Positions 17,561 to 25,353 of a DNA stretch of 64,000 nucleotides are shown here, one piece after another (the first letter of the stretch is position 1; every line of letters starts with the position of its first letter). The stretch lies in assembly GCF_003387165.1 (NCBI RefSeq), contig NZ_QUMW01000013.1, positions 122,409-186,408 of the forward strand, read 5' to 3'. The position numbers and the translations under genes are program-made. Under the pieces are notes generated by a model. The model did no database searches. It was not told the origin of the DNA and saw nothing but the letters and a program-made list of their open reading frames with translations. Origin of the DNA: Jeotgalicoccus halotolerans. GTDB taxonomy: Bacteria > Bacillota > Bacilli > Staphylococcales > Salinicoccaceae.

Positions 17561-18442
17561 ATGACTAAAACATTTGAAGGAGCATTTCCAGTTTTAATCA
17601 CACCGATGAACGAGGATTATTCAGTAAATTTTGAAGGTATGAAAGAAAATGTGCAGTATTATTTAGATCTTAAAGTGCCGGGAATTATTATAGTAGGAAG
17701 TACAGGAGAATTTGCATCACTCGATGATGAAGAGAAAGAGCAAATTGTTGAACTCGTTGGTGAAATGGTAAAAGATTCAGAAACTCAGCTTCTGGTAGGT
17801 ATCGCAGATGAGAGAACCAGCAAAGTACTGGAGTATGCAAAAGTTGCCGAGGCAAATCATGCAGATGGATTATTATTAATTAACTCATATTATCAAACAC
17901 CGACAGAAGAAGAAGCATTTGAGCAGTTTAAAGATGTTAATGATGCAGTCAGTTTGCCAATCATGATGTACAATAATCCATTCACAGCAAACGTGAATTT
18001 GGAAAATGAAACAATTTATAAAATCGATAAAGAGCTGGATAAAGTGCAGTATATTAAAGAGTCCAGCGGTGATATCCGCAAAGTTCGAGCGATTATTAAT
18101 AATACAAACTTTGTATTTTTCTGCGGTTCAGATGATCTTGCATATGAATCTTTCGTTCTGGGAGCTACAGGCTGGGTGTCTGTGGCGGCAAACATAGCAC
18201 CGAATAGTGCGCAGAAATTATATGAACATGTGAAAACAGGTGAGTATGAAGCGGCGAGAAAGTTAAACAAAGATCTGCTGCCACTTTGTGAATTTCTTGA
18301 AGACTCCGGAAAATACGTTCAGATTGTTAAAAAAGCAATGGATTTAAAAGGATTAAACGGAGGACCTTCACGTAAACCGAGATTAGGATTAACGGAAGAT
18401 GAAGTAAATCAACTGAAATCTCTCATGGAGAAACTGGATTAA
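17561..18442 (+). CDS. DapA-family aldolase/deaminase, candidate pyrroline-4-hydroxy-2-carboxylate deaminase
   Basis: 293 residues, the usual length for the dihydrodipicolinate synthase/N-acetylneuraminate lyase family. The Schiff-base Lys is residue 166 (YIKESSGD), the catalytic Tyr is 137 (MMYNNP), and GSTGE at 46-50 binds the substrate carboxylate. The family includes enzymes of hydroxyproline catabolism that open the pyrroline to 2-oxoglutarate semialdehyde and ammonia. Context (hydroxyproline epimerase and two flavoproteins) supports that role rather than lysine synthesis, but a sugar-acid aldolase remains possible. It is the last gene of the TRAP operon and meets rpoN tail to tail at a shared terminator. 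Confidence 0.85.
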   Translation: MTKTFEGAFPVLITPMNEDYSVNFEGMKENVQYYLDLKVPGIIIVGSTGEFASLDDEEKEQIVELVGEMVKDSETQLLVGIADERTSKVLEYAKVAEANHADGLLLINSYYQTPTEEEAFEQFKDVNDAVSLPIMMYNNPFTANVNLENETIYKIDKELDKVQYIKESSGDIRKVRAIINNTNFVFFCGSDDLAYESFVLGATGWVSVAANIAPNSAQKLYEHVKTGEYEAARKLNKDLLPLCEFLEDSGKYVQIVKKAMDLKGLNGGPSRKPRLGLTEDEVNQLKSLMEKLD

Positions 18443-18446
18443 ATTT

Positions 18447-18486
18447 AAGAAGGTATAAAATCTTTAAGATTTTATACCTTCTTTTT
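18447..18486. terminator. Bidirectional terminator between the deaminase and rpoN
   Basis: AAGAAGGTATAAAATCTT with its complement forms an almost loopless perfect stem; T-runs flank both sides. Confidence 0.9.
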
Positions 18487-18489
18487 TAT

Positions 18490-19695
18490 TTAGAATGAAA
18501 GTTGTTCGAGTAACTGATTTTTATATTTATTGACGGTACGCCTGGAAATAGAAATTCCCTGCTCTTTTAATATAGTTGAAATTTTATTGTCAGACATTTT
18601 CTCGAAACCTGCCAAGTTTTTTATAAAATGCATTACATAACTGACTGAAGCATTTTTAGAACATTTTTTTGACAGTAACGATTTTACAGGGAAGATACCT
18701 CTTGGAGTTGAGACAAATTTGTTATGCAGCAATCTGCTGATTGTCGCTGGACTGAGCGAAGTATAGTCTGACAGCATGTTTTGATCTAAAGTATTTAGAA
18801 AAGAAGTATTTCCAAGCAGATAATCATTCTGGACGTTCACAATAATCGTCAGTATATCCGCTAAGTAAACCTTCCGCGCATTTAATATGGATACGAGTTC
18901 TTCATAGTCTTTTTTGTAACTTTCAATTTTGCGCTTAAATTTTTGTCTGCCTGTATTCAGACTAATCGCTTCAAAGGTTACGGAATCTATTAAGCAGTCA
19001 TTAATCTGGATGCTGAAGGTATTATTTTCATCTAATGTAATTGCTGCATCCGGTGATGTATATGATGAATTTTCTCCGCTAAGTGGAAATAACTCGCAAG
19101 AGTCTTTAATCAGTTCTACATAGGATAAAAACTCTGTCTTTTTAACATCAATAGATTTTAGAAATGAGTAATCGTGCTTTTGAATATCCTCTAAATGAGA
19201 TGTGAAAATCGAAAATAAATTTTCATTATATACTTGTTTTAACTTTAATTGAAAGGCTAAAAAACTGGTAATATCCTTACAGCCTATTCCTCTGTTGTCG
19301 TAATTTTGGAGCAGAATAATTAATTGTTCAACTATATCTTTTTTTATCCTCATTAACAGAGCTATCTCATTTGTATCCGCTTCCAAAAAACCGTTGGAAT
19401 TTAAGGAGTATATTAAATAATTCATAATTAATTGGTTTCTTCCGGAAAGAGTGCAATTAAAGTACTGAAAAAGTTCTGACAAGATATCATCCGGCTGATT
19501 TGTCTGTTTGTAAGATAATATAGAAATAGGAATATGATCTTCATCGATATAGATTAATGGATTGTCACGACATTTGTTCATAATATAGTTGTTTAGTTCT
19601 TCATTATTATACTTAAATAAGTTAATAGAATTATATAAAAAACTGTTTAAAGTAATATGCAGGTCGTCGGCTATAATGTTTTCAAGTTTAATCAT
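18490..19695 (-). CDS. rpoN: RNA polymerase sigma-54 factor (RpoN)
   Basis: 401 residues from the ATG 9 bases inside the longest frame; the first ATG touches the GAGG site. Region I is divergent but readable (LNSFLYNSINLFKYNNEELNNYI with DNPLI), the core-binding region follows (residues about 60-240), and the C-terminus carries the RpoN box as SRRTVNKYK where the consensus is ARRTVAKYR. The preceding helix-turn-helix LSPATISRLLHNK is also typical. Sigma-54 needs an AAA+ activator, and one is encoded 2 kb away. Well-studied staphylococci have no sigma-54, so this is unusual here. The protein is shorter than the usual 430-490 residues and likely serves this locus only. Confidence 0.9.
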   Translation of the reverse strand: MIKLENIIADDLHITLNSFLYNSINLFKYNNEELNNYIMNKCRDNPLIYIDEDHIPISILSYKQTNQPDDILSELFQYFNCTLSGRNQLIMNYLIYSLNSNGFLEADTNEIALLMRIKKDIVEQLIILLQNYDNRGIGCKDITSFLAFQLKLKQVYNENLFSIFTSHLEDIQKHDYSFLKSIDVKKTEFLSYVELIKDSCELFPLSGENSSYTSPDAAITLDENNTFSIQINDCLIDSVTFEAISLNTGRQKFKRKIESYKKDYEELVSILNARKVYLADILTIIVNVQNDYLLGNTSFLNTLDQNMLSDYTSLSPATISRLLHNKFVSTPRGIFPVKSLLSKKCSKNASVSYVMHFIKNLAGFEKMSDNKISTILKEQGISISRRTVNKYKNQLLEQLSF

Positions 19696-19780
19696 TATAT
19701 TCATCCTCTAATATTTTGCTTAAGACTATATTAACACAAGCCAAAAATGAAATTATAGTTATAAAGAAATTATTGTATTG

Positions 19781-19795
19781 TTTACATAGTGTAAA
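19781..19795. promoter_or_regulatory. Operator-like dyad before rpoN
   Basis: TTTAC-ATAGT-GTAAA, a perfect five-base inverted repeat with a five-base spacer, about 90 bases upstream of the rpoN start. It has the same half-sites and spacing as the sites at 12373 and 14571. Confidence 0.5.
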
Positions 19796-19820
19796 ATTAG
19801 AGATAAAAAAGTTCACTCCG

Positions 19821-21005
19821 TTAGGAATGAACTGTGTTTTTATGTTCCTGCCATATATTTTCAAGATTTTCGCGGCCGGATAACAAGTCTTTATGAAATT
19901 TTACTTTTGCATTCTTTCTTTCATCATCAATGTGCCTTAAAGTGTCTGATAGTCGACCCCTATATCCTAATATATTAAAAGCGGCTGCCCTTCCTTGAAG
20001 CATAGCGACTTTAGCATTTTCAATTCCCGTAACATTGCCTGCTACATACAAATTTGGGAGTTCTGTTCGCATCGTTCTACTGTGCAGCGGCACGTAACCT
20101 CCGAGAGCTTCTGAGTACACGTGTTTTAAGTTCAGTAAAGAGCCAATTTCACTGAGTGGGGCAAGTCCGTCTGAAATACATACGAAGTCACAATCAATAT
20201 TGTATGTACTATTTGGAATTGGTCTGCCTTCAGCACCAGCTTTTTGTATTGTAACGGATTCAACAATTTTAGAGCCGTTAATAGACAGGACTTGTTCTTT
20301 AATTGAAATAGGCAAACCTAATGCTTTTACGCCGGTTGCGGGGAACATTTTTAAAGCAGTTTGATGCAGAGGTTTCGCTTTACCGGCAAGTACCGTACCG
20401 GCAGAAATTAATTTCGACGGGGCGGAACTGCCTAAAGAGAGCAGCGTTTCAAAGGCATCTTTAGGTGATTTTGTGTTTATAATATTGCGCTGCGGCATAC
20501 AAATCTTGGCAACTTCAATATCAGCGTAACCAAACTCCATTGCAATAACCATAGATAAAGGATTAATGCCGATAATGACACCTTTATTACCAGGCTTTAC
20601 GCGATTGAAATTCGTGAGTATCTGCGCAGCACCCACTGTCATCACACCGGGCAGATCCCAGCCCGGCAAGGGAGTTGACTTTTCTCTGGCACCGGTTGCG
20701 ATGATTAAATTAACACTGTCGAATACACCTGCAGTTGTATGTACAGTATAATGCTGATCATGCTCCACATCGTAAACTGAAGTATTGATGAGGATTTCGC
20801 TTTTCTTTTCAACTGCAGAAATTAATTCTTTGGCGATTCTCAGCCCGTTCCACCATTTTCCTTTCTCTTCTTCGTACAGCTGACCAAGCAGTCGTCCACC
20901 GGCATGGTAATATTCGTCAATTACCAGCACTTTTTGATCATCTTGAAGTATCTGGGCTGCAGATAAGCCGGCAGGGCCGGCACCGATAATAATGGTATCA
21001 AACAT
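19821..21005 (-). CDS. FAD-dependent oxidoreductase (HcnB/OoxA-like), candidate D-hydroxyproline dehydrogenase subunit
   Basis: 394 residues. The start at ATG 21005 has a GGAGG site nine bases upstream; the longer frame overlaps the upstream gene. It has the N-terminal dinucleotide motif IIIGAGPAGLSAAQIL, the ATGAREKSTPLPGWDLPGVMT segment and the C-terminal NLYVAGNVTGIENAKVAMLQGR, all typical of the alpha subunit of HcnB/opine oxidase/D-hydroxyproline dehydrogenase. The BFD-like iron-sulfur domain that often sits at the end of such proteins is absent and is instead a separate gene (21323-21601). It is the last gene of a three-gene unit behind a sigma-54 promoter. Confidence 0.85.
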   Translation of the reverse strand: MFDTIIIGAGPAGLSAAQILQDDQKVLVIDEYYHAGGRLLGQLYEEEKGKWWNGLRIAKELISAVEKKSEILINTSVYDVEHDQHYTVHTTAGVFDSVNLIIATGAREKSTPLPGWDLPGVMTVGAAQILTNFNRVKPGNKGVIIGINPLSMVIAMEFGYADIEVAKICMPQRNIINTKSPKDAFETLLSLGSSAPSKLISAGTVLAGKAKPLHQTALKMFPATGVKALGLPISIKEQVLSINGSKIVESVTIQKAGAEGRPIPNSTYNIDCDFVCISDGLAPLSEIGSLLNLKHVYSEALGGYVPLHSRTMRTELPNLYVAGNVTGIENAKVAMLQGRAAAFNILGYRGRLSDTLRHIDDERKNAKVKFHKDLLSGRENLENIWQEHKNTVHS

Positions 21006-21333
21006 AAGGGCTTCCCTCCTTGACAACGTAAGGTACTTCCATTTGCTGTTCTATGGCCATGTCTTTTAATAAAGGTGTCAGACAGGCTCTCTGATTTTTC
21101 TTGCCGTTTACAATAACCCGACACTCTGAGCAGTGCCCGATATTGCAGTACATCCCGCGCGGCTGACTGTCTTTTTCATGCTCACGCAACTTACGGATAT
21201 CATTTGCCAGAAGAGCAGCAGTAATACTTTCCCCCTCATTACCGTACAGAACAGTGTTGTTCCATGTGAACGGCACTGTGTTTAACTCTAAATCTTCTAA
21301 AATTTTATGTTTAATAATTCTTTCAGTCATCAT
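20998..21333 (-). CDS. Small (2Fe-2S)-binding protein (HcnA-like Fer2_4 domain)
   Basis: 111 residues. The motif GMYCNIGHCSECRVIVNGKK with RACLTPL gives the C-x4-C-x2-C...C pattern of plant-type 2Fe-2S ferredoxin domains as found in HcnA, SoxA-like and LhpF-type subunits. It passes electrons between the flavoproteins or to the respiratory chain. It overlaps the end of the BFD gene by about ten bases and the start of the FAD subunit by eight, indicating tight translational coupling. Confidence 0.88.
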   Translation of the reverse strand: MMTERIIKHKILEDLELNTVPFTWNNTVLYGNEGESITAALLANDIRKLREHEKDSQPRGMYCNIGHCSECRVIVNGKKNQRACLTPLLKDMAIEQQMEVPYVVKEGSPYV

Positions 21334-21601
21334 TATTCCCCCTTGCGAGATCCAGTAATGAAATTGTACGTAACGGTGGCTGTGATTTTAAATGAACGTA
21401 GTGGGGTAGTTCATTGCTGTTGTCCCCTGTCATCGCTTCGAGAAGGGGTCCGCATGTCCGGGAGTTGCAAAAGCCCATGCCTGCACGTGATTTTAATTTA
21501 ATTTCTCTGGAATTATTAGCACCGTCTTCCATAATTTCCAGTAAATCTGAGTAATACACGTTTTCACATCTGCATACTACAAAGTCATCTTCTTTTCTCA
21601 T
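21323..21601 (-). CDS. Stand-alone BFD-like (2Fe-2S)-binding protein
   Basis: 92 residues. FVVCRCENVYYSDLLEIMEDGA followed by AGMGFCNSRTCGPLLEAM is the C-x-C ... C-x4-C pattern of bacterioferritin-associated-ferredoxin-like domains. In related oxidases this domain is fused to the C-terminus of the HcnB-type flavoprotein; here it is the first gene of the operon. The transcript should start about 25 bases upstream at the sigma-54 promoter. Confidence 0.88.
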   Translation of the reverse strand: MRKEDDFVVCRCENVYYSDLLEIMEDGANNSREIKLKSRAGMGFCNSRTCGPLLEAMTGDNSNELPHYVHLKSQPPLRTISLLDLARGNNDD

Positions 21602-21636
21602 ACTTAAGCACCTCTTTTTACTATATAAAAGTTATA

Positions 21637-21652
21637 AGAAAAAAACGTGCCA
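21637..21652 (-). promoter_or_regulatory. Sigma-54 (-24/-12) promoter of the HcnAB-like unit
   Basis: On the minus strand TGGCACG-N4-TTTCT. The -24 element is perfect and the GG to -12 spacing of ten bases is exact; the -12 has TC instead of the usual GC. It lies in the short gap after the activator gene. Confidence 0.75.
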
Positions 21653-21659
21653 TTGTCTT

Positions 21660-23024
21660 TTACAAACCAAATTTCTTAACTTTGGCATAGAGAGTGGGTC
21701 TGCTTATTCCAAGAACTTCACTGGATTGTTCAATGTTATTATTATTATCTTCTAGAATATATTTAATATAGTCTGCTTCGACTTTCTCGACATAATCCCG
21801 CAGTGCGATTGCTTCATCATTAAATAGATTTTTCGGGACGGTATTTTTCTCACCGACTTCATTTAAATATTGATAAAAAACCTCATTATTTAATGTTTCT
21901 TCATTGGAAAAAATTACAAGGCGTTCTATTACATTCATCAGTTCCCTGACATTGCCCGGCCAGCGGTATGCTTTCAGTTCATTTATCAGCTGTTTATTCG
22001 CGTATCTGACGGACATCCCGTATTTTTCACTTATATTGTATAAATAATAGTAAAATAATGCTTCTATATCTTCGGGACGCTCACGCAGGGGCGGAATATG
22101 GATGTTGACTACATTAACTCTGTACAGCAAATCTGATCTGAACTCCTCAGAAGATAAAAGGTCTGATATTTTTTTGTTCGTTGCTGAAATCAAACGGAAA
22201 TTAGTATTCATTTCTTTATTTCCGCCAAGTTTAAAATACTGTCTCTCCTGTAACACTCTTAAAAATTTAACCTGCATATCAATAGGCATTTCGCCGATTT
22301 CATCAAGAAATAATGTACCATTTTCAGCCGATTCGATTTTACCCCTATTGCCGGCTCTGTTCGCTCCGGTGAAAGCCCCTTTTTCATACCCAAATAACTC
22401 TGATTCAAATAAGTGATGTGGTATTGCTCCGCAGTTAATCGGAACCAAATCGCCTTTTGCTTTGCTCGAACTGTGGACAGCCTGAGCAAACAGCTCCTTT
22501 CCGACGCCGGTTTCTCCGGTGATCAGGATGTTAGCATTTGTTTTCGCAGCCATCTCAATCTGGTTTTTCACACGTTCCATAACAGGACTCCTGTAAATGA
22601 TATTCTTAAATTCGGAATCGTTGAGCTGCTGTACACTGTTAGACAGAGAACTTACCTTATTTTTCAGCATTTCAATCTGTTCTTCCCGTTTAATCTTTTC
22701 TGTTACATCAACCTCTGATACAATCGCGCCTTCTACTTTGCCATCTATATAAATAGGTATTGATTTTATATCAACATAAACATTTTCTGTCGCCCTGTGC
22801 TGTTGTCTTTGAATCACTTTATTTTCGCGCAGAGATTTAATCATAATCAGCTTATCTTCAGAAAAGATATCAGTTATTTTTTTACCGAGGACATAATCTT
22901 TAGGCATACCGAAGATTTTCGCAGCTCTGTCACTCCAGTAAATTACATTCTCTTTTTTATCAATGATTGTGAAAGAATCATTATGAAAATTAATTAAAAT
23001 ATTTATAATTTCTTTTTCAAACAT
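21660..23024 (-). CDS. Sigma-54-dependent activator: PAS + AAA+ + Fis HTH
   Basis: 454 residues. A PAS domain covers about residues 10-110 (WSDRAAKIFGMPKDYVLGKKITDIF), a linker follows, then the AAA+ domain with Walker A GETGVGKE at 170-177, the sigma-54 contact loop GAFTGA at 216-221 and Walker B LFLDEIGEM from about 237, and a C-terminal Fis-type helix-turn-helix (EVLGISRPTLYAKVKKFGL). It should remodel RpoN polymerase at the two -24/-12 promoters that lie on each side of its gene. The PAS domain probably senses the substrate or redox state. The family architecture is like PrdR, RocR and related amino-acid-catabolism activators. Confidence 0.95.
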   Translation of the reverse strand: MFEKEIINILINFHNDSFTIIDKKENVIYWSDRAAKIFGMPKDYVLGKKITDIFSEDKLIMIKSLRENKVIQRQQHRATENVYVDIKSIPIYIDGKVEGAIVSEVDVTEKIKREEQIEMLKNKVSSLSNSVQQLNDSEFKNIIYRSPVMERVKNQIEMAAKTNANILITGETGVGKELFAQAVHSSSKAKGDLVPINCGAIPHHLFESELFGYEKGAFTGANRAGNRGKIESAENGTLFLDEIGEMPIDMQVKFLRVLQERQYFKLGGNKEMNTNFRLISATNKKISDLLSSEEFRSDLLYRVNVVNIHIPPLRERPEDIEALFYYYLYNISEKYGMSVRYANKQLINELKAYRWPGNVRELMNVIERLVIFSNEETLNNEVFYQYLNEVGEKNTVPKNLFNDEAIALRDYVEKVEADYIKYILEDNNNNIEQSSEVLGISRPTLYAKVKKFGL

Positions 23025-23117
23025 ATTTTCATCCCCTTAGCTGTTAGATTATTCATAATAATTATATAGTTCTTTACAATTTTAAACAAAATTAATGATA
23101 TTTCGCATTTTGATAAT
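23025..23117. promoter_or_regulatory. Divergent control region upstream of the activator and flavoprotein genes
   Basis: 93 very AT-rich bases. It has two short dyads, ATTAT-TCATA-ATAAT near 23049-23063 and AATTTT-AAAC-AAAATT at 23078-23093, either of which could be an enhancer site for the activator. The evidence is weak because of the base composition. Confidence 0.3.
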
Positions 23118-23133
23118 TGGCATGCTTTTTTCT
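23118..23133 (+). promoter_or_regulatory. Sigma-54 (-24/-12) promoter of the flavoprotein-epimerase operon
   Basis: TGGCATG-N4-TTTCT, with the same exact spacing and the same TC at -12 as the promoter at 21637-21652; both continue with TAT. The start codon is about 30 bases downstream. Confidence 0.75.
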
Positions 23134-23163
23134 TATGTATTAACAATGAGACGAGGTGGACTA

Positions 23164-24342
23164 ATGAATAATAAAATTTACGATGTATTAATTATTGGTG
23201 GCGGTATCATCGGTGCAAGTGTCGCGTATTACACAGCTAAAACAGGATTGTCAGTCGCACTGTTGGAAAGTAAAACAGTTGCTTCGGGAACAAGTTCCAA
23301 ATGCGATGGGAATGTTCTTCTTATTGATAAAGAACCGGGTTTTGACAGCAGAATGGCTATTAAAAGCCAGGCCTTGATTAAAGAATTATCCCATGAACTT
23401 GAAATGGAATTTGAATTCAGACACCCGGGCAGTATATTTCTTTGTGCTGATGAAGACGAATTAGAACAGGGATACGATTGGGTTGATCGTCATAATAAAG
23501 AGAACGGGAAGGATAAGTTTTTTAAAAAGCTGACTAAAGAAGACTTGAGAAATGATTCGAAGCATTTCTCAGATCATTTGGTTGGAGGAATAGAATGCAC
23601 TAACGACTCTACAATCAATCCTTACATGCTCGCATTTTCCTTAATTAATCAAGCGAGAAAGTATAATTTTTCATTATTTGAAATGACTCCGGTAACGGAT
23701 ATTCAATCTGTAAATCATGAAGAGTTTAAAGTGATGTCTAATGAAAAAGTGTTTAAAGCCCATAAAGTAATTAATGCTGCAGGGGTTTACTCTCCTCACG
23801 TAGGAAAACTTTTAGATATCGAGGTGCCTGTGGTGCCGAGAAAGGGACATATTTTAGTATCGTCGAGAGCAGAGTTAATGGGTTCACGTAAAATACAGGA
23901 ATTTGGTTATTTAATGACTAAATTCGGTAAGGAAAGACGGGCCTCAAAAGAAATGAATGATTACGGTGTCGCACTGGTTCATGAAGCGACTCAGAGCCAG
24001 AATTTTTTAATAGGAAGCAGCAGGGAGTTTGCCGGCTACGACACTAATGTTAACCATAAAGTAATCAGACTGATTGCTGAACGGGCTATTGAATATTTTC
24101 CGGCGATGAAAGATATGAGTTTTATACGCAGCTACGCAGGGTTAAGACCATGGACTCCCGATAGTCTTCCCATCATTTCCGAAACAAAAGTTCCAGGATT
24201 TTACATTGCAGCCGGTCATGAAGGGGACGGCATTGGTTTATCAGCAATTACCGGCTTATGGATGTCGCAGATGATGACAGGTAAATTGGCGGATGACGTC
24301 AGTCCGTTAAGTATTAATCGGTTTAAGGAGGCTAAAGTATGA
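23164..24342 (+). CDS. FAD-dependent D-amino-acid oxidase family protein, candidate D-hydroxyproline dehydrogenase
   Basis: 392 residues from ATG 23164, which has GAGGTGG upstream; the frame extends 23 codons further but across the sigma-54 promoter. It has the DAO-fold motif VLIIGGGIIGASVAYYTAKTG, the GTSSKCDGNVLL loop, and the C-terminal YAGLRPWTPDSLPIISETKVPGFYIAAGHEGDGIGLS. This is the type of HcnC, DadA and LhpB-like subunits, so it should form the substrate-oxidising part of a complex with the HcnAB-like unit. It overlaps the epimerase start by four bases. Confidence 0.88.
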   Translation: MNNKIYDVLIIGGGIIGASVAYYTAKTGLSVALLESKTVASGTSSKCDGNVLLIDKEPGFDSRMAIKSQALIKELSHELEMEFEFRHPGSIFLCADEDELEQGYDWVDRHNKENGKDKFFKKLTKEDLRNDSKHFSDHLVGGIECTNDSTINPYMLAFSLINQARKYNFSLFEMTPVTDIQSVNHEEFKVMSNEKVFKAHKVINAAGVYSPHVGKLLDIEVPVVPRKGHILVSSRAELMGSRKIQEFGYLMTKFGKERRASKEMNDYGVALVHEATQSQNFLIGSSREFAGYDTNVNHKVIRLIAERAIEYFPAMKDMSFIRSYAGLRPWTPDSLPIISETKVPGFYIAAGHEGDGIGLSAITGLWMSQMMTGKLADDVSPLSINRFKEAKV

Positions 24343-25340
24343 ATTTAAACAGTAAGCAGTTTATAACTATTGATACCCATACTGGCGGGAACCCGACGCG
24401 TACAGTTTTAGCGGGGATGCCGCGTCTGAAAGGAGACACTATACAGGAGCAGATGCTTGATATGAAAGATAACTATAATTATATCCGAAAATTTCTCGTT
24501 AATCCGCCTCGCGGTCATGATGTTATGAGTGGAACGATATTACTTCCTCCATTGGATAAACGCGCAGACTTCAGCGTTATTTTTGTAGAGACAGGCGGTT
24601 ATTTGCCGATGTGCGGTCACGACACCATCGGTACATGCACAGCTCTCGTAGAGCTGGGCTATGTTGAGAGAAAAGAGCCGTTTACTGAAGTAGTGCTCGA
24701 CACCCCTGCAGGTATAGTAGAAGCAAAATGCAAAGTGACTGACGGGAAAGTCACTGAGGTGACATTCAATAGCACCGCATCATTTCATTTAAAAACAGTA
24801 GAGGTAAATTATCGTAACCAGGTTATACACTGCGATATTGCATATGGAGGAAATTTTTACGGCATTATTAAAGCTTCTGATTTAGACGTGGCATTAGATG
24901 TTTCCCGTTCAGAAGAAATAGTTATGAAAGCAATGGAAGTGAGAGATATTATAAATGCTGAACATGAAGTGATACATCCGGAATACAGCTTTATTAATAA
25001 ATTGACTCATATGGAATTATATGAGGAAGGAAAGGTCACCAGGAATGCTGTGATTGTGCCTCCAGGCGGCATTGACCGGTCACCTTGCGGTACAGGTACA
25101 TGTGCAAAAGTGGCAACGCTGTTTAAAAACGGCAGGATGAATATTAATGATACTTTTACCCACGAAAGCATTACAGGTTCTCAGTTTAAAGCCCAGCTGC
25201 TCAAAACAGAAGAAAAAGAAGGAATTATTTACAATAAAGTTTCAATCACTGGGTCAGCATGGCTGATGGCGAGACATGATTTCTATATGCATGACACTGA
25301 CTCAATGAGTGAAGGATACTTATTGATTCCTGAAATATAA
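24339..25340 (+). CDS. Proline racemase family enzyme, candidate 4-hydroxyproline 2-epimerase
   Basis: 333 residues. Both catalytic cysteines of the two-base mechanism are present: Cys92 in MCGHDTIGTC and Cys250 in SPCGTGTCAK. This separates it from trans-3-hydroxyproline dehydratases, which have Thr at the second site. It interconverts L- and D-forms of (hydroxy)proline. With flavoproteins, a DapA-type deaminase and an aldehyde dehydrogenase around it, the trans-4-hydroxy-L-proline epimerase role is more likely than proline racemase. A degenerate paralogue follows after 13 bases. Confidence 0.9.
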   Translation: MNLNSKQFITIDTHTGGNPTRTVLAGMPRLKGDTIQEQMLDMKDNYNYIRKFLVNPPRGHDVMSGTILLPPLDKRADFSVIFVETGGYLPMCGHDTIGTCTALVELGYVERKEPFTEVVLDTPAGIVEAKCKVTDGKVTEVTFNSTASFHLKTVEVNYRNQVIHCDIAYGGNFYGIIKASDLDVALDVSRSEEIVMKAMEVRDIINAEHEVIHPEYSFINKLTHMELYEEGKVTRNAVIVPPGGIDRSPCGTGTCAKVATLFKNGRMNINDTFTHESITGSQFKAQLLKTEEKEGIIYNKVSITGSAWLMARHDFYMHDTDSMSEGYLLIPEI

Positions 25341-25353
25341 GGGGGACAGGAAT

